NCBI RefSeq assembly: GCF_022511165.1
Contig: NZ_JAFLSB010000052.1
Coordinates: forward strand, 1-9,898
Direction: 5' to 3'
From: Helicobacter sp.
Lineage (GTDB): Bacteria > Campylobacterota > Campylobacteria > Campylobacterales > Helicobacteraceae
Length of the DNA stretch: 9,898 nucleotides
In this document: positions 1 through 6,833 of the stretch, in pieces
Layout of the letters: each line of letters starts with the position of its first letter
Position numbering within the stretch: position 1 is the first letter of the stretch
Notes under the pieces: model-generated
Told to the model about the DNA's origin: nothing
What the model saw: the letters and a program-made list of their open reading frames with translations, nothing else
Databases searched by the model: none
Made by a program: the position numbers and the translations under genes

Positions 1-2
1 AA

Positions 3-950
3 GATTATATCAGTTTGCAAAATAGCATTACACACGACTTTGAGTTAAGCGGTATCGCGCCTTTAGAATCCGCCTCTCCCTCACAAATAAGCTATATTGA
101 CCAAGACAAATACATTCCTGCTTTGGCAGATTCAAAAGCTGGAGCGGTGCTTATCCGCGCCTCCTTGCAAGAGAGTGTCCCTCCTCACATACAGCCTCTT
201 ATCGTAGAGAATCCTCATCTTGCTTTTGCCTTGCTTTCACAGCTTTTTGCAAAACCTTGCTTCTCTCTTACTTCCCACCCTCCACGCGCTTCAAATATAC
301 ATATAGGTGCAAATGTCGTTATTGGCGAGAATGTGAGCATTGGGGAGCATTGCATTATCTATCCAAATGTCGTTATTGGCGAGAATGTGAGCATTGGGGA
401 GCATTGCATTATCTATCCAAATGTCGTTATTTATCGCGATAGTGTGATTGGCAATCGTGTGCGTCTGCACGCAGGAAGCATAATCGGCTGTGATGGCTTT
501 GGCTATGCGCATACAAATGATGGCAGACATATCAAAATCGAGCATAATGGACGTGTAGTAATAGAAGATGATGTCGAAATTGGCGCAAATAATACCATTG
601 ATAGGGCAGTTTTTGGGGAAACGCTCATCAAAAAAGGAGCAAAGATTGATAATCTCGTGCAAATCGGGCATAACTGCGTAGTGGGAGAGCATAGCATTCT
701 TGTTTCACAAGTGGGCTTGGCTGGTTCAACCACCACAGGTAGGAATGTTGTTATGGGCGGACAAGCAGGCACAGGGGGGCATATTCATATTGGCGATTTC
801 GTGCAAGTTGCCGGTAGAGGCGCGGTAGGAAAGAATCTCCCCCCACATACCAAATGGGGCGGACACCCGCTTATGGAGCTTGATGAGTGGATGAAATTTT
901 TTGTCTCATTGCGCAGAATGCTCAAAAAATCTGCAAAGCCCAAAGAATGA
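3..950 (+). CDS. lpxD: UDP-3-O-acylglucosamine N-acyltransferase LpxD (5' partial)
   Basis: LpxD transfers an R-3-hydroxyacyl chain from acyl carrier protein to UDP-3-O-acylglucosamine, an early cytoplasmic step of lipid A synthesis. The frame is open to the left edge, so the TTG at 15 is unlikely to be the start. A conserved N-terminal domain phrase (SGIAPLESASPSQISYID) is already present, so only a short N-terminus of roughly 15-25 residues should be missing. Counting from that TTG, a left-handed beta-helix of hexapeptide repeats (I-G-x-N-x-x) begins near residue 96. DGFGYA lies at 160-165, and QIGHN near 216-220 holds the probable catalytic His219. A C-terminal helical segment (LMELDEWMKFFVSLRR) follows. 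Two 18-residue blocks, 100-117 and 118-135, are identical and come from a perfect DNA duplication. No terminator is seen before the next gene, 57 bp downstream. Family call is confident. Confidence 0.95.
   Translation, partial: DYISLQNSITHDFELSGIAPLESASPSQISYIDQDKYIPALADSKAGAVLIRASLQESVPPHIQPLIVENPHLAFALLSQLFAKPCFSLTSHPPRASNIHIGANVVIGENVSIGEHCIIYPNVVIGENVSIGEHCIIYPNVVIYRDSVIGNRVRLHAGSIIGCDGFGYAHTNDGRHIKIEHNGRVVIEDDVEIGANNTIDRAVFGETLIKKGAKIDNLVQIGHNCVVGEHSILVSQVGLAGSTTTGRNVVMGGQAGTGGHIHIGDFVQVAGRGAVGKNLPPHTKWGGHPLMELDEWMKFFVSLRRMLKKSAKPKE
310..431 (+). repeat. perfect 54-bp tandem duplication inside lpxD
   Basis: Bases 311-364 and 365-418 are identical over all 54 positions. A third partial copy continues for 13 bases (419-431), giving about 2.3 copies with a period of 54. 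The unit keeps frame and encodes 18 residues starting NVVIGENVSIG and ending IIYP, which is three hexapeptides or one full turn of a left-handed beta-helix. No synonymous differences separate the copies. This points to a recent duplication or to ongoing homogenisation by slippage or recombination. Confidence 0.97.
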
Positions 951-1007
951 GCGGATTTAAGATATTTGAGAATTACAAGATAGCTTAAGATTCTTTAAGG
1001 AGCGTGT

Positions 1008-1877
1008 ATGCAAGAAAAGACGATACGGCTACTTTATCCACAATGGCAGGGAGGAGATATTGCGCATTGGTTTGCAGATATGCCAAAAGATGTGATTTCA
1101 CAAGGCTATTTTTGGGGCGCAAAGCTTCTTCACACACTTTTGCCAAGTGAGATACAAAATATCTTTGAAGTGCCTATTTGCCTTGATTATAAAAGAGAGC
1201 TTAAAGATGGAATCTTAGGTAAAGAAATGATTTTAAAACAAAGTCTTGATGCGCTTAAAATTTTGCAAGAGCAAAAACCGAGCAAGATTCTCACACTAGG
1301 CGGAGATTGTAGCGTGAGTGTCATGCCTTTTAGCTATCTTAGCAATCTTTATGGCGATGATGTCGCGCTTATTTGGCTTGATGCACACCCTGATATTGGA
1401 TTGCCAAGTGATGAATATAATGGCTATCACGCTATGGCATTAGCACATTTACTCGGGTTTGGCGATACAGATATATGCTCTATGCTCCCTGCAAAAATAA
1501 GCGCGCAAAAGACTTTGATTGCAGGATTACATAGCAATGAGGCAAAAGCGCTTAAAAAGCGTCAAAAGGCATTTGGCTTACAAAGCCTAAAGCCCAAAAG
1601 TCTTAAAAAACCAAATAAAGTGCTTAAGTGGCTTAAAAACACAAAGGCAAGTAAGGTAATGATACATTTTGATTTAGATGTGCTTCATTACAAAGAATTA
1701 CCCATTGCAGTGGGTAATACAGGAAAGCTCAAACTCGCTCACGCACAACATCTCATTGAAAGTATTTGCAAAGAATATGAGCTTGTGGGCTTTAGCATAG
1801 CAGAATATATGCCAAAAGAAGCCCTCAAACTCAAGCAAATGCTACATAAGGCAATAACTTTAATAGAAAAAAGCTAA
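1008..1877 (+). CDS. arginase/agmatinase-superfamily protein, GGDC variant
   Basis: This 289-residue protein belongs to the ureohydrolase fold, whose members hydrolyse guanidino groups with a two-manganese site. Visible metal-site motifs are GGDC (98-101), DAHPD (125-129), a conserved His in YHAMAL (141), FDLD (221-224) and AEY (265-267). In arginases and agmatinases the first motif is normally GGDH, with His binding one metal; here Cys101 stands in that place. I recall a broad group of uncharacterised bacterial arginase-like proteins with GGDC followed by DAHPD, so this is probably a subfamily feature and not a sequencing error. It does not resemble H. pylori RocF beyond the shared motifs. 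AAGGAG (997-1002) five bases before the ATG supports the start. Its stop overlaps by 4 bp the stop of the convergent glycosyltransferase. The substrate is unknown; arginase, agmatinase or formimidoylglutamase activity should not be assumed. Confidence 0.87.
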   Translation: MQEKTIRLLYPQWQGGDIAHWFADMPKDVISQGYFWGAKLLHTLLPSEIQNIFEVPICLDYKRELKDGILGKEMILKQSLDALKILQEQKPSKILTLGGDCSVSVMPFSYLSNLYGDDVALIWLDAHPDIGLPSDEYNGYHAMALAHLLGFGDTDICSMLPAKISAQKTLIAGLHSNEAKALKKRQKAFGLQSLKPKSLKKPNKVLKWLKNTKASKVMIHFDLDVLHYKELPIAVGNTGKLKLAHAQHLIESICKEYELVGFSIAEYMPKEALKLKQMLHKAITLIEKS

Positions 1878-2791
1878 ATGTAAATCTTATCTTTATCATC
1901 AGGTTTATAAAAAGTAAGAATATTTGTCTCGTTGCGTTGAATGCCTTTTTTATATAAATCATAATCTTGCAACAAATGCCCTATATCTAAAACTCTATAG
2001 CCTCGCTTAAAAAACTCATACGCCAAAACTTTCCCTGCAGGACCGATTGCAAAAAGCAAAAGCTTGTGATGATTAAATTGTGATATTTGCTCTCTTAAAG
2101 TATGTATGTTTTCATACGCATTCATTGTAGGCGCATCAACAAATTCTACATTTTTAGCATTATCAATAAGAAGATGCGTTATACCCTGATGCACTTTATC
2201 TCCACAAATCACAACTACTTCTTTATCTGCCCATATTTCCCTACACATTGCATAATGCCTCTCGCATTCCTCTTTTGAAAGACCAGACATAAAACCAAGC
2301 AGACCAGTATTTGCATATACTTGAGATTCTAAAAAATACGCACTATAATCAAAATGATGTTTTAAGGTATGATTGCATAGCCAATCCCTTGATACCTTAT
2401 CTTTTAAATCCTCACGCCCATACCAATACCCTCCGGGCAAACCTATTAAAAGGCGCTCATCTTGTGAGAGGAGAATCTCTTTCAAGCTTTCGCTCAAGAG
2501 CTTATTGTATTTTTGAAAAGGAATAGAATGCCCCCAAATGAGAAAAAACTCCCCGTCCCCAAATCGAATAATACTTTTTTGGGTATGAATGAGCTCTTCT
2601 ATTGTCTCTTGTTTGGTTTTTATATGGGGGGCAGTGATAGATTGCGGGGCATTTTTTGTTCTCCACTCACTCCTTTGAGCAGCAGCGAGGACATATTCTT
2701 TTGTAACCCCATTTCTTGCCATATCTTTGATATTAAAACGAAACAAATATCTTAGATTATTAAAAAATAATACAATGGAGTATTTTCTCAT
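1874..2791 (-). CDS. GT-D fold (DUF1792-type) glycosyltransferase
   Basis: The 305-residue product matches the DUF1792/GT-D glycosyltransferase family. One member of that family is known to transfer glucose onto a streptococcal serine-rich adhesin glycan, using a metal-binding DXE motif. Here RFGDGEF (76-82) supplies Asp79 and Glu81. The C-terminal family signature is AIGPAGKVLAYEFF at 248-261, followed by GYRVLDIGHL at 264-273. The ATG at 2791 overlaps the upstream fucosyltransferase stop as TAATG and has AAAAGG seven bases upstream, so it is preferred over an in-frame TTG at 2839. Translation is probably coupled to the upstream gene. By context it decorates a surface glycan, probably LPS or a glycoprotein. 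The acceptor and donor sugars cannot be told from sequence. Confidence 0.85.
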   Translation of the reverse strand: MRKYSIVLFFNNLRYLFRFNIKDMARNGVTKEYVLAAAQRSEWRTKNAPQSITAPHIKTKQETIEELIHTQKSIIRFGDGEFFLIWGHSIPFQKYNKLLSESLKEILLSQDERLLIGLPGGYWYGREDLKDKVSRDWLCNHTLKHHFDYSAYFLESQVYANTGLLGFMSGLSKEECERHYAMCREIWADKEVVVICGDKVHQGITHLLIDNAKNVEFVDAPTMNAYENIHTLREQISQFNHHKLLLFAIGPAGKVLAYEFFKRGYRVLDIGHLLQDYDLYKKGIQRNETNILTFYKPDDKDKIYI

Positions 2792-3680
2792 TATGAGACC
2801 TTTTGTGGGGGGAGATGAACCCTCAACCAATTTTGGCAAATAATGTCGTTTTCATTAAGCAGCCACGGGCTAGGCGCAACAATAACACGCTCCTTTGTAT
2901 CTCTAGCTTGATTCTCCCCTAAATAAGCCCCCCACCAACTATATGAGCTATTGGCGACAATGCCACTCTTGCATAAGCTCATTAGCCGCATATCCTCATA
3001 GAAATTGTGTGCAGTGATTTCTTTCTCGCTCATATCTTCATAGGGGTAGCCGATGTCAAAGTCTTTGAGATAATTCTTATCAGTCGCCCCAAAAACAAAG
3101 AATGTAGGATTTTCTACTTTATCTGCAATAATTTGAGCGGCTTTCTTATAATACTCTAAGTTCAAATCCCAGCCTAAGCGCACATAGTCTCCTCTTCGTA
3201 TATGGACAAAAACGCTATTTTTCACACCTAAAATCCTCTCTGCTCGTTTTTGTGTGTAAGCATCAGTAATAGGCGCAAAAGTAAAGTCCCGCACAATCTC
3301 TGCGGCAATATCTTTAAAATATTTTTCATTTTGAAAAAATCCAATATAATATTTCCCCTGTCGCTCAAAAAGTGCCTCATCATAGACAAATGCGCTCTTT
3401 TCTTGAATGATTTGATATTTTGGGATAGAAAATATTTTTCGTATTGTGCCGGGCAAATACCCAAGAATCGTGCGTTTTTTGGCTTTATGTATTTGAGAAT
3501 CTGATGCGAGTGGTAATTGAAGATGTTTAAATGCTACAAGTAGCGGGGGGGGGGGGTAGTAACACTTGAATGCAAATCAAAAATCACGGGGGTATTACTG
3601 CGGGATTGCAAAGATTTGGCAAAAGCATATTGAAACATATTGTTACCTAAGCCGCAGCTAAGTTGAACAATTTTGCACAT
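2791..3680 (-). CDS. futC: phase-variable alpha-1,2-fucosyltransferase (GT11), frame-shifted OFF at a poly-C tract
   Basis: GT11 enzymes move fucose from GDP-fucose to galactose, making H-type/Lewis-like ends on Helicobacter LPS. The start is ATG 3680-3678 behind GGAGGG with a 4-base gap. The N-terminal frame reads MCKIVQLSCGLGNNMFQYAF, matching the family GGLGNQMFQYAFAKSL signature, and continues through SNTPVIFDL. It then meets 12 C (3556-3545 on this strand) and hits TAG at 3536-3534 after 48 residues. The rest lies in another frame, from CTA at 3543 to TAA at 2793-2791, and carries HIRRGDY, the donor-site motif, and NSSYSWWGAYL. With 13 C (or 10) the frames join into 296 (or 295) residues, the normal family length. 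With 12 or 11 C the protein stops early. The 221-codon open frame beginning at TTG 3456 is only the C-terminal part. I treat it as a switchable gene, not a dead one. Confidence 0.93.
3545..3556 (-). repeat. 12-C homopolymer, slipped-strand phase-variation tract
   Basis: Twelve consecutive G on the plus strand read as C12 in the sense of the fucosyltransferase, at about codons 42-46. The reading is act-acc-ccc-ccc-ccc-cgc and then TAC TTG TAG. Gaining one C or losing two gives act-acc-(ccc)n-ccg-cta-ctt and an open frame to the gene's end. Tracts of this length mutate often during replication. A mixed population or a sequencing miscount is therefore possible. Confidence 0.95.
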
Positions 3681-3684
3681 TGCG

Positions 3685-3690
3685 CCCTCC
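3685..3690 (-). promoter_or_regulatory. ribosome binding site fixing the fucosyltransferase start
   Basis: GGAGGG on the minus strand lies four bases before ATG 3680. It supports a start upstream of the poly-C tract, which shows that the tract lies inside the gene and not in its leader. Confidence 0.75.
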
Positions 3691-3718
3691 CTCAAATCAA
3701 TTATGCAGATTCTACAAA

Positions 3719-3743
3719 GAAAAAATTAATCAAAGAAGCTTTG
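3719..3743 (-). terminator. possible weak terminator after bcp
   Basis: On the minus strand CAAAG-CTT-CTTTG is followed by ATTAATTTTTTC, 17 bases past the bcp stop. The stem is only 5 bp with a 3-base loop, so it may pause polymerase at most. If it works, the two glycosyltransferase genes would need their own promoter in the 79-bp gap, but I cannot place one convincingly. Confidence 0.25.
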
Positions 3744-3759
3744 CAGCAAAACTATACTT

Positions 3760-4215
3760 TTACAAACTCTCTAATACCTTTTTCGCGTGTCCTTTTGCGC
3801 GGACATTATAAAAACTCTGCTCTATTGTGCCATTTTGAGCAATCACAAAAGTGCTACGAATAATACCCTGCACCTCTTTGCCATACATCATTTTTGTGCC
3901 ATACGCGCCATACGCACTTGCCACACTTTTATCAGGATCGCTTAGAAGCAAGACTTTGAGCGATTTTTTAGCTATAAAATTTTGATGACATTTGGGACTA
4001 TCAGGGCTTATCCCTACTACCACCGCATTTTTAGCGCTAAATTCCTCAATAAACGCGCTAAATTCTTCCGCCTCAATGCTGCAGCCGGGCGTATTATCCT
4101 TAGGATAAAAATACACAACCACCTTTTTGCCAAGCAAATCCTGCAAGGCTATCTCTGTCTCATCAGCGCTTTTAAGCCTAAAATATGGGGCTTTATCACC
4201 TTTTTGTAATTTCAT
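3760..4215 (-). CDS. bcp: thiol peroxidase Bcp (atypical peroxiredoxin)
   Basis: Bcp-type peroxiredoxins reduce hydrogen peroxide and organic peroxides in the cytoplasm with thioredoxin as electron donor. The 151-residue length is normal. The peroxidatic Cys45 sits in the motif YPKDNTPGCS (37-46). The resolving Cys seen five residues later in many Bcp proteins is absent here (Glu50), leaving Cys76 (SPKCHQNF) as the only other cysteine. The downstream signature GIIRSTFVI and the C-terminus NVRAKGHAKKVLESL match the Helicobacter form as I remember it. AAAGGAAC lies just upstream of the ATG. The gene follows lpxK by 44 bp on the same strand, so co-transcription is likely. Confidence 0.94.
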   Translation of the reverse strand: MKLQKGDKAPYFRLKSADETEIALQDLLGKKVVVYFYPKDNTPGCSIEAEEFSAFIEEFSAKNAVVVGISPDSPKCHQNFIAKKSLKVLLLSDPDKSVASAYGAYGTKMMYGKEVQGIIRSTFVIAQNGTIEQSFYNVRAKGHAKKVLESL

Positions 4216-4259
4216 TTTTGTTCCTTTTATTTTTATTTAATAGCAAGATTTCTGCAAAA

Positions 4260-5213
4260 TTATGTTTTTAGAATCTTCCTTGAGTTAATGGATTCTTGCA
4301 AAGCATTATCTTTTTCAAACCCCTTTACATACGCCTTTATACGCTCTATAATACTATCTGCAAGCTTAAGCCTTAGCCGCATCACGCTTAAATTAAAGCC
4401 ACTTTCAAGGAGCTTGACTTCATCTTTGCTCGTTACAAGCAAAGAAGTAGCATTATATCGCTCTATGGCTTGTTGTAGAAAGGCTTTGTCAAAAGTAGCG
4501 TGGTCGCTAAGCGTGATTTTGCCCACCACAGAGGGTAAAAACACATCAAGTCGCGCAGGATTAGCAATAGCTGTAAGAAGAAGCATTCTTGGGGTAGGAT
4601 TCTCTACTTTTACTTCACGCGTGTAGTCTATACCCTCACGCACGAGTATATCCGCCTCTTTATAGGCATTAGGAAACTCACGATATATCCCACTTGGCAA
4701 ACAAAATGAAAAATAAGGCTCTAAAAGCGGAAGAAGCACGATATTAAGCTTTGCAAACCTAAAGCGGAATCCATCATCTAAAAATATCACTTTTGCGCCC
4801 ATTTGCTTGGCTTTTAAAATCGCCTCTCTCCTATCCTTACTCACAATTACACTTGCATTTTTGCACTCCCTTGCAAGGAGATAAGGCTCATCTCCAGATT
4901 CTGCTTGCGAAGCAAGAATCTCCCCCCATTCACTTACCACCACAAGCCCTTTTGATGTGCGTTTATAGCCCCTTGAGACAATCGCTACTTTATCAAAATG
5001 CCTTGCTGTTTCAATGATAAAAGGTGTTTTGCCACTCCCTCCTGCGATGAGATTCCCCACGCTCACAATAGGGAGAGAAAAATCACAAAACCTTGCACAT
5101 TTTCTACGCATATACGCACACAATCCATACAGCAAAGAAAGGGGTAAAAGCACGATACTTAGGGCTTTTTGCCATATATTTGGCTGATAAAAATACGCAT
5201 CAATCCAACGCAT
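4260..5213 (-). CDS. lpxK: tetraacyldisaccharide 4'-kinase LpxK
   Basis: LpxK phosphorylates the 4' position of tetraacyldisaccharide-1-phosphate to form lipid IVA at the inner face of the cytoplasmic membrane. The 317-residue protein has a hydrophobic N-terminal segment (about 16-34) for membrane association. A P-loop GNLIAGGSGKTP spans 53-64 (Gly59, Gly61, Lys62 and Thr63 recognisable). GDEP at 107-110 holds the Asp of the catalytic pair, and SDH at 236-238 its partner His. DDGF (146-149) is present, but the usual following QHR is FRF here. The start MRWIDAYFYQP fits the family; the Shine-Dalgarno is weak (AAGAG). It lies 64 bp after nadE on the same strand, an arrangement I recall from H. 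pylori as well. The call is firm. Confidence 0.95.
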   Translation of the reverse strand: MRWIDAYFYQPNIWQKALSIVLLPLSLLYGLCAYMRRKCARFCDFSLPIVSVGNLIAGGSGKTPFIIETARHFDKVAIVSRGYKRTSKGLVVVSEWGEILASQAESGDEPYLLARECKNASVIVSKDRREAILKAKQMGAKVIFLDDGFRFRFAKLNIVLLPLLEPYFSFCLPSGIYREFPNAYKEADILVREGIDYTREVKVENPTPRMLLLTAIANPARLDVFLPSVVGKITLSDHATFDKAFLQQAIERYNATSLLVTSKDEVKLLESGFNLSVMRLRLKLADSIIERIKAYVKGFEKDNALQESINSRKILKT

Positions 5214-5277
5214 AAAATCTCTTTTGAAGTAAGTTTCTCATAAGCATAGCCTTATAGAATCTATATCGATTTTGCAT

Positions 5278-6120
5278 CTATGCCTCTTGTGCAAAATCGC
5301 CTTGAAAAATAAGTGGCATAACGCGTTTAAAGGCATTTCTCCATACCCTTGCGCTTAAAGATTCTACTATCTCTTGCTCAAAACCGCTTTGGATAAGCTT
5401 TTGTTTGATGTGTTTTTGTGCTTTTTTATCCCCTAGCACATCTGCGCTCAAACCACCATACTCTACAAATACACGCAAAAAGCTATCTATGCGCTCATAG
5501 CTATACCCTAAATCTGCCTCATCACTTTGATGAATAAATAAATCCGCACTTGGCTTTTTGCAAATAATAGATTGAGGCATATTAAGCATACGCGAGAGGG
5601 CAAAAACTTGCGTCTTGTAGAGATTCCCAATGGGATTAATTGCACAAGCCAAATCACCAAAAATCGTCCCATAGCCTAAGAGTATCTCGCTCTTATTGCT
5701 CGTGCCTAGCACAAGGGCATTATCCGCACTTGCACAATCATAAAGCAATATCATACGCATTCTAGCACAAAAATTTCCCATTCTCTGTTTTTGTGCGTTA
5801 TCAAGGGCATTCATAAATCCGCTTAAATCCATACCTTCTTGCTTTGCAAAGCTTTCTTGGAAGGGAGCAAGCTGACAGATTCTATATTCTATATCTAAAT
5901 GCTCTGTAAGCAAAAGCGCATCGTCAAAATGGCTATGATGTGAGCTAAGAGAGGGCATAAGCAGGGCGCGCACATTCTCCTTGCCTAAAGCCAAAACACC
6001 AAGCGTAGCCACAAGCGCAGAATCTAGCCCACCACTTAAGCCTAAAACCGCCTTTTTGAATCCCCGCTTAGCAAACTCATCACATATAAAATGTCTGCAA
6101 TCGCGCACAAATTGTTCCAT
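5278..6120 (-). CDS. nadE: NH3-dependent NAD+ synthetase
   Basis: NadE amidates nicotinic acid adenine dinucleotide to NAD+ with ATP and ammonia, the last step of NAD synthesis. The 280-residue length and the lack of an N-terminal glutaminase domain mark the ammonia-dependent form. The ATP-pyrophosphatase P-loop is SGGLDS at 29-34. Further signatures are NFCARMRM, LGTSNKSE, GYGTIFGDLACAINPIGNLYKT and KPSADLF, closely like H. pylori NadE as recalled. AAGGA six bases before ATG 6120 supports the start. The gene is first in a minus-strand run of five and is divergent from petA, with its own TATAAT box 74 bases upstream. Confidence 0.96.
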   Translation of the reverse strand: MEQFVRDCRHFICDEFAKRGFKKAVLGLSGGLDSALVATLGVLALGKENVRALLMPSLSSHHSHFDDALLLTEHLDIEYRICQLAPFQESFAKQEGMDLSGFMNALDNAQKQRMGNFCARMRMILLYDCASADNALVLGTSNKSEILLGYGTIFGDLACAINPIGNLYKTQVFALSRMLNMPQSIICKKPSADLFIHQSDEADLGYSYERIDSFLRVFVEYGGLSADVLGDKKAQKHIKQKLIQSGFEQEIVESLSARVWRNAFKRVMPLIFQGDFAQEA

Positions 6121-6194
6121 TGCTTATCCTTCACTTACTCACACACTTGGCACAAACACCCTATATAACATAGTTTCTAGGACTAAATATCCAC

Positions 6195-6200
6195 ATTATA
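6195..6200 (-). promoter_or_regulatory. -10 box (TATAAT) for nadE
   Basis: The minus strand reads TTATAATGTGG here, a perfect sigma-70 -10 hexamer with AT-rich DNA upstream. Helicobacter promoters often lack a conserved -35 box, and none is clear. The leader to the nadE ATG would be about 65 bases. Confidence 0.55.
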
Positions 6201-6262
6201 ACACACTTCAAAATAAATAAAAAATTTGGTTTTAAATAAACAAAACTTAAGAATTTCTAAAA

Positions 6263-6268
6263 TATAAT
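6263..6268 (+). promoter_or_regulatory. -10 box (TATAAT) for petABC
   Basis: AAATATAATACTAGG contains a perfect -10 hexamer preceded by an AT-rich stretch (about 6205-6262). It lies 45 bases before the petA ATG, which has a strong AAAGGAG (6302-6308) with a 5-base gap. The two divergent promoters have their -10 boxes about 62 bp apart, so their upstream regions overlap. Confidence 0.6.
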
Positions 6269-6313
6269 ACTAGGTTCTTAATACTTAATAAGTAAAACAA
6301 GAAAGGAGAAAAA

Positions 6314-6823
6314 ATGCAAGATACAAAAAGACGCGATTTTCTAGGAATGGCTCTAGGTGGTGTTGCTGCTGTGGGCGGAATCGCTTCATTGTATGCAATG
6401 AAACGTTCTTGGGATCCATTGCCTAGCGTTGTCTCAGCTGGATTCACAACATTTGATTTGAGCGCATTGCAAGAGGGTGTGCTTCAAACGGTGGAATGGA
6501 GGGGAAAACCTGTATATATCCTCAAAAAACTACCCGGGAGCAACAAAACAGAGGGACGAGATTTTGAAGTCAATGGTGCAGTTTATACCGTAGGGATTCA
6601 AATCTGCACGCACTTAGGCTGTATTCCTAGCTTTAATCAAGCTAATCAAGAATTTGCTTGTGCGTGCCACGGCGGACGATTTACTGCTTCTGGCGTCAAT
6701 GAAGCTGGAACTCCTCCTCCTCGCCCTATGGATATTCCACCTTTCAAAATTGATGGAACAAAAATGGTGCTAGGCGAAGAAGGGCAAGAATATAAAGCCT
6801 TGCTTGAAGCAAAAAAAGCATAA
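6314..6823 (+). CDS. petA: ubiquinol/menaquinol-cytochrome c reductase Rieske iron-sulfur subunit
   Basis: The Rieske subunit carries electrons from quinol to the cytochrome c subunit of the bc1-type complex on the periplasmic side. At 169 residues it has a Tat-type N-terminus, KRRDFLGMALGG (5-16), running into a membrane anchor (to about 29). Rieske box 1 CTHLGC is at 98-103 and box 2 CACHGG at 116-121. By family knowledge Cys98, His100, Cys116 and His119 bind the 2Fe-2S cluster, and Cys103 with Cys118 form the disulfide. It is first in the operon; its stop codon lies within the ribosome binding site of the next gene (TAAGGAG). Also called fbcF in some Helicobacter annotations. Confidence 0.97.
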   Translation: MQDTKRRDFLGMALGGVAAVGGIASLYAMKRSWDPLPSVVSAGFTTFDLSALQEGVLQTVEWRGKPVYILKKLPGSNKTEGRDFEVNGAVYTVGIQICTHLGCIPSFNQANQEFACACHGGRFTASGVNEAGTPPPRPMDIPPFKIDGTKMVLGEEGQEYKALLEAKKA

Positions 6824-6833
6824 GGAGAAGTCT

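Noticed and set aside
15..17. TTG at 15 as the lpxD start
   Set aside because: The frame stays open upstream to the window edge, and LpxD normally has more N-terminal residues before the SGIAPLE region. Treated as a 5' partial gene.
257..692. Open frames on both strands across lpxD (257-442 plus, 291-692 minus)
   Set aside because: They show the same internal repeat only because they lie over the lpxD duplication. No family match, and lpxD is clearly coding.
2792..2839. N-terminal extension of the GT-D gene from TTG 2839
   Set aside because: It would add 16 residues lying entirely within the end of the fucosyltransferase. ATG 2791 has a good ribosome binding site and a TAATG junction.
3456..3680. 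TTG 3456 as the true fucosyltransferase start, leaving the upstream DNA non-coding
   Set aside because: The upstream DNA encodes the family's N-terminal GLGN..MFQYAFAKSL signature behind a strong ribosome binding site, and the tract arithmetic joins the two parts.
3663..3863. Plus-strand open frame across the bcp/fucosyltransferase gap
   Set aside because: It overlaps the bcp 3' end and the fucosyltransferase 5' end antisense, and has no recognisable features.
6804..6833. TTG 6804 as the cytochrome b start
   Set aside because: It lies inside petA and gives a lysine-rich extension. ATG 6834 has AAGGAG at the right distance.
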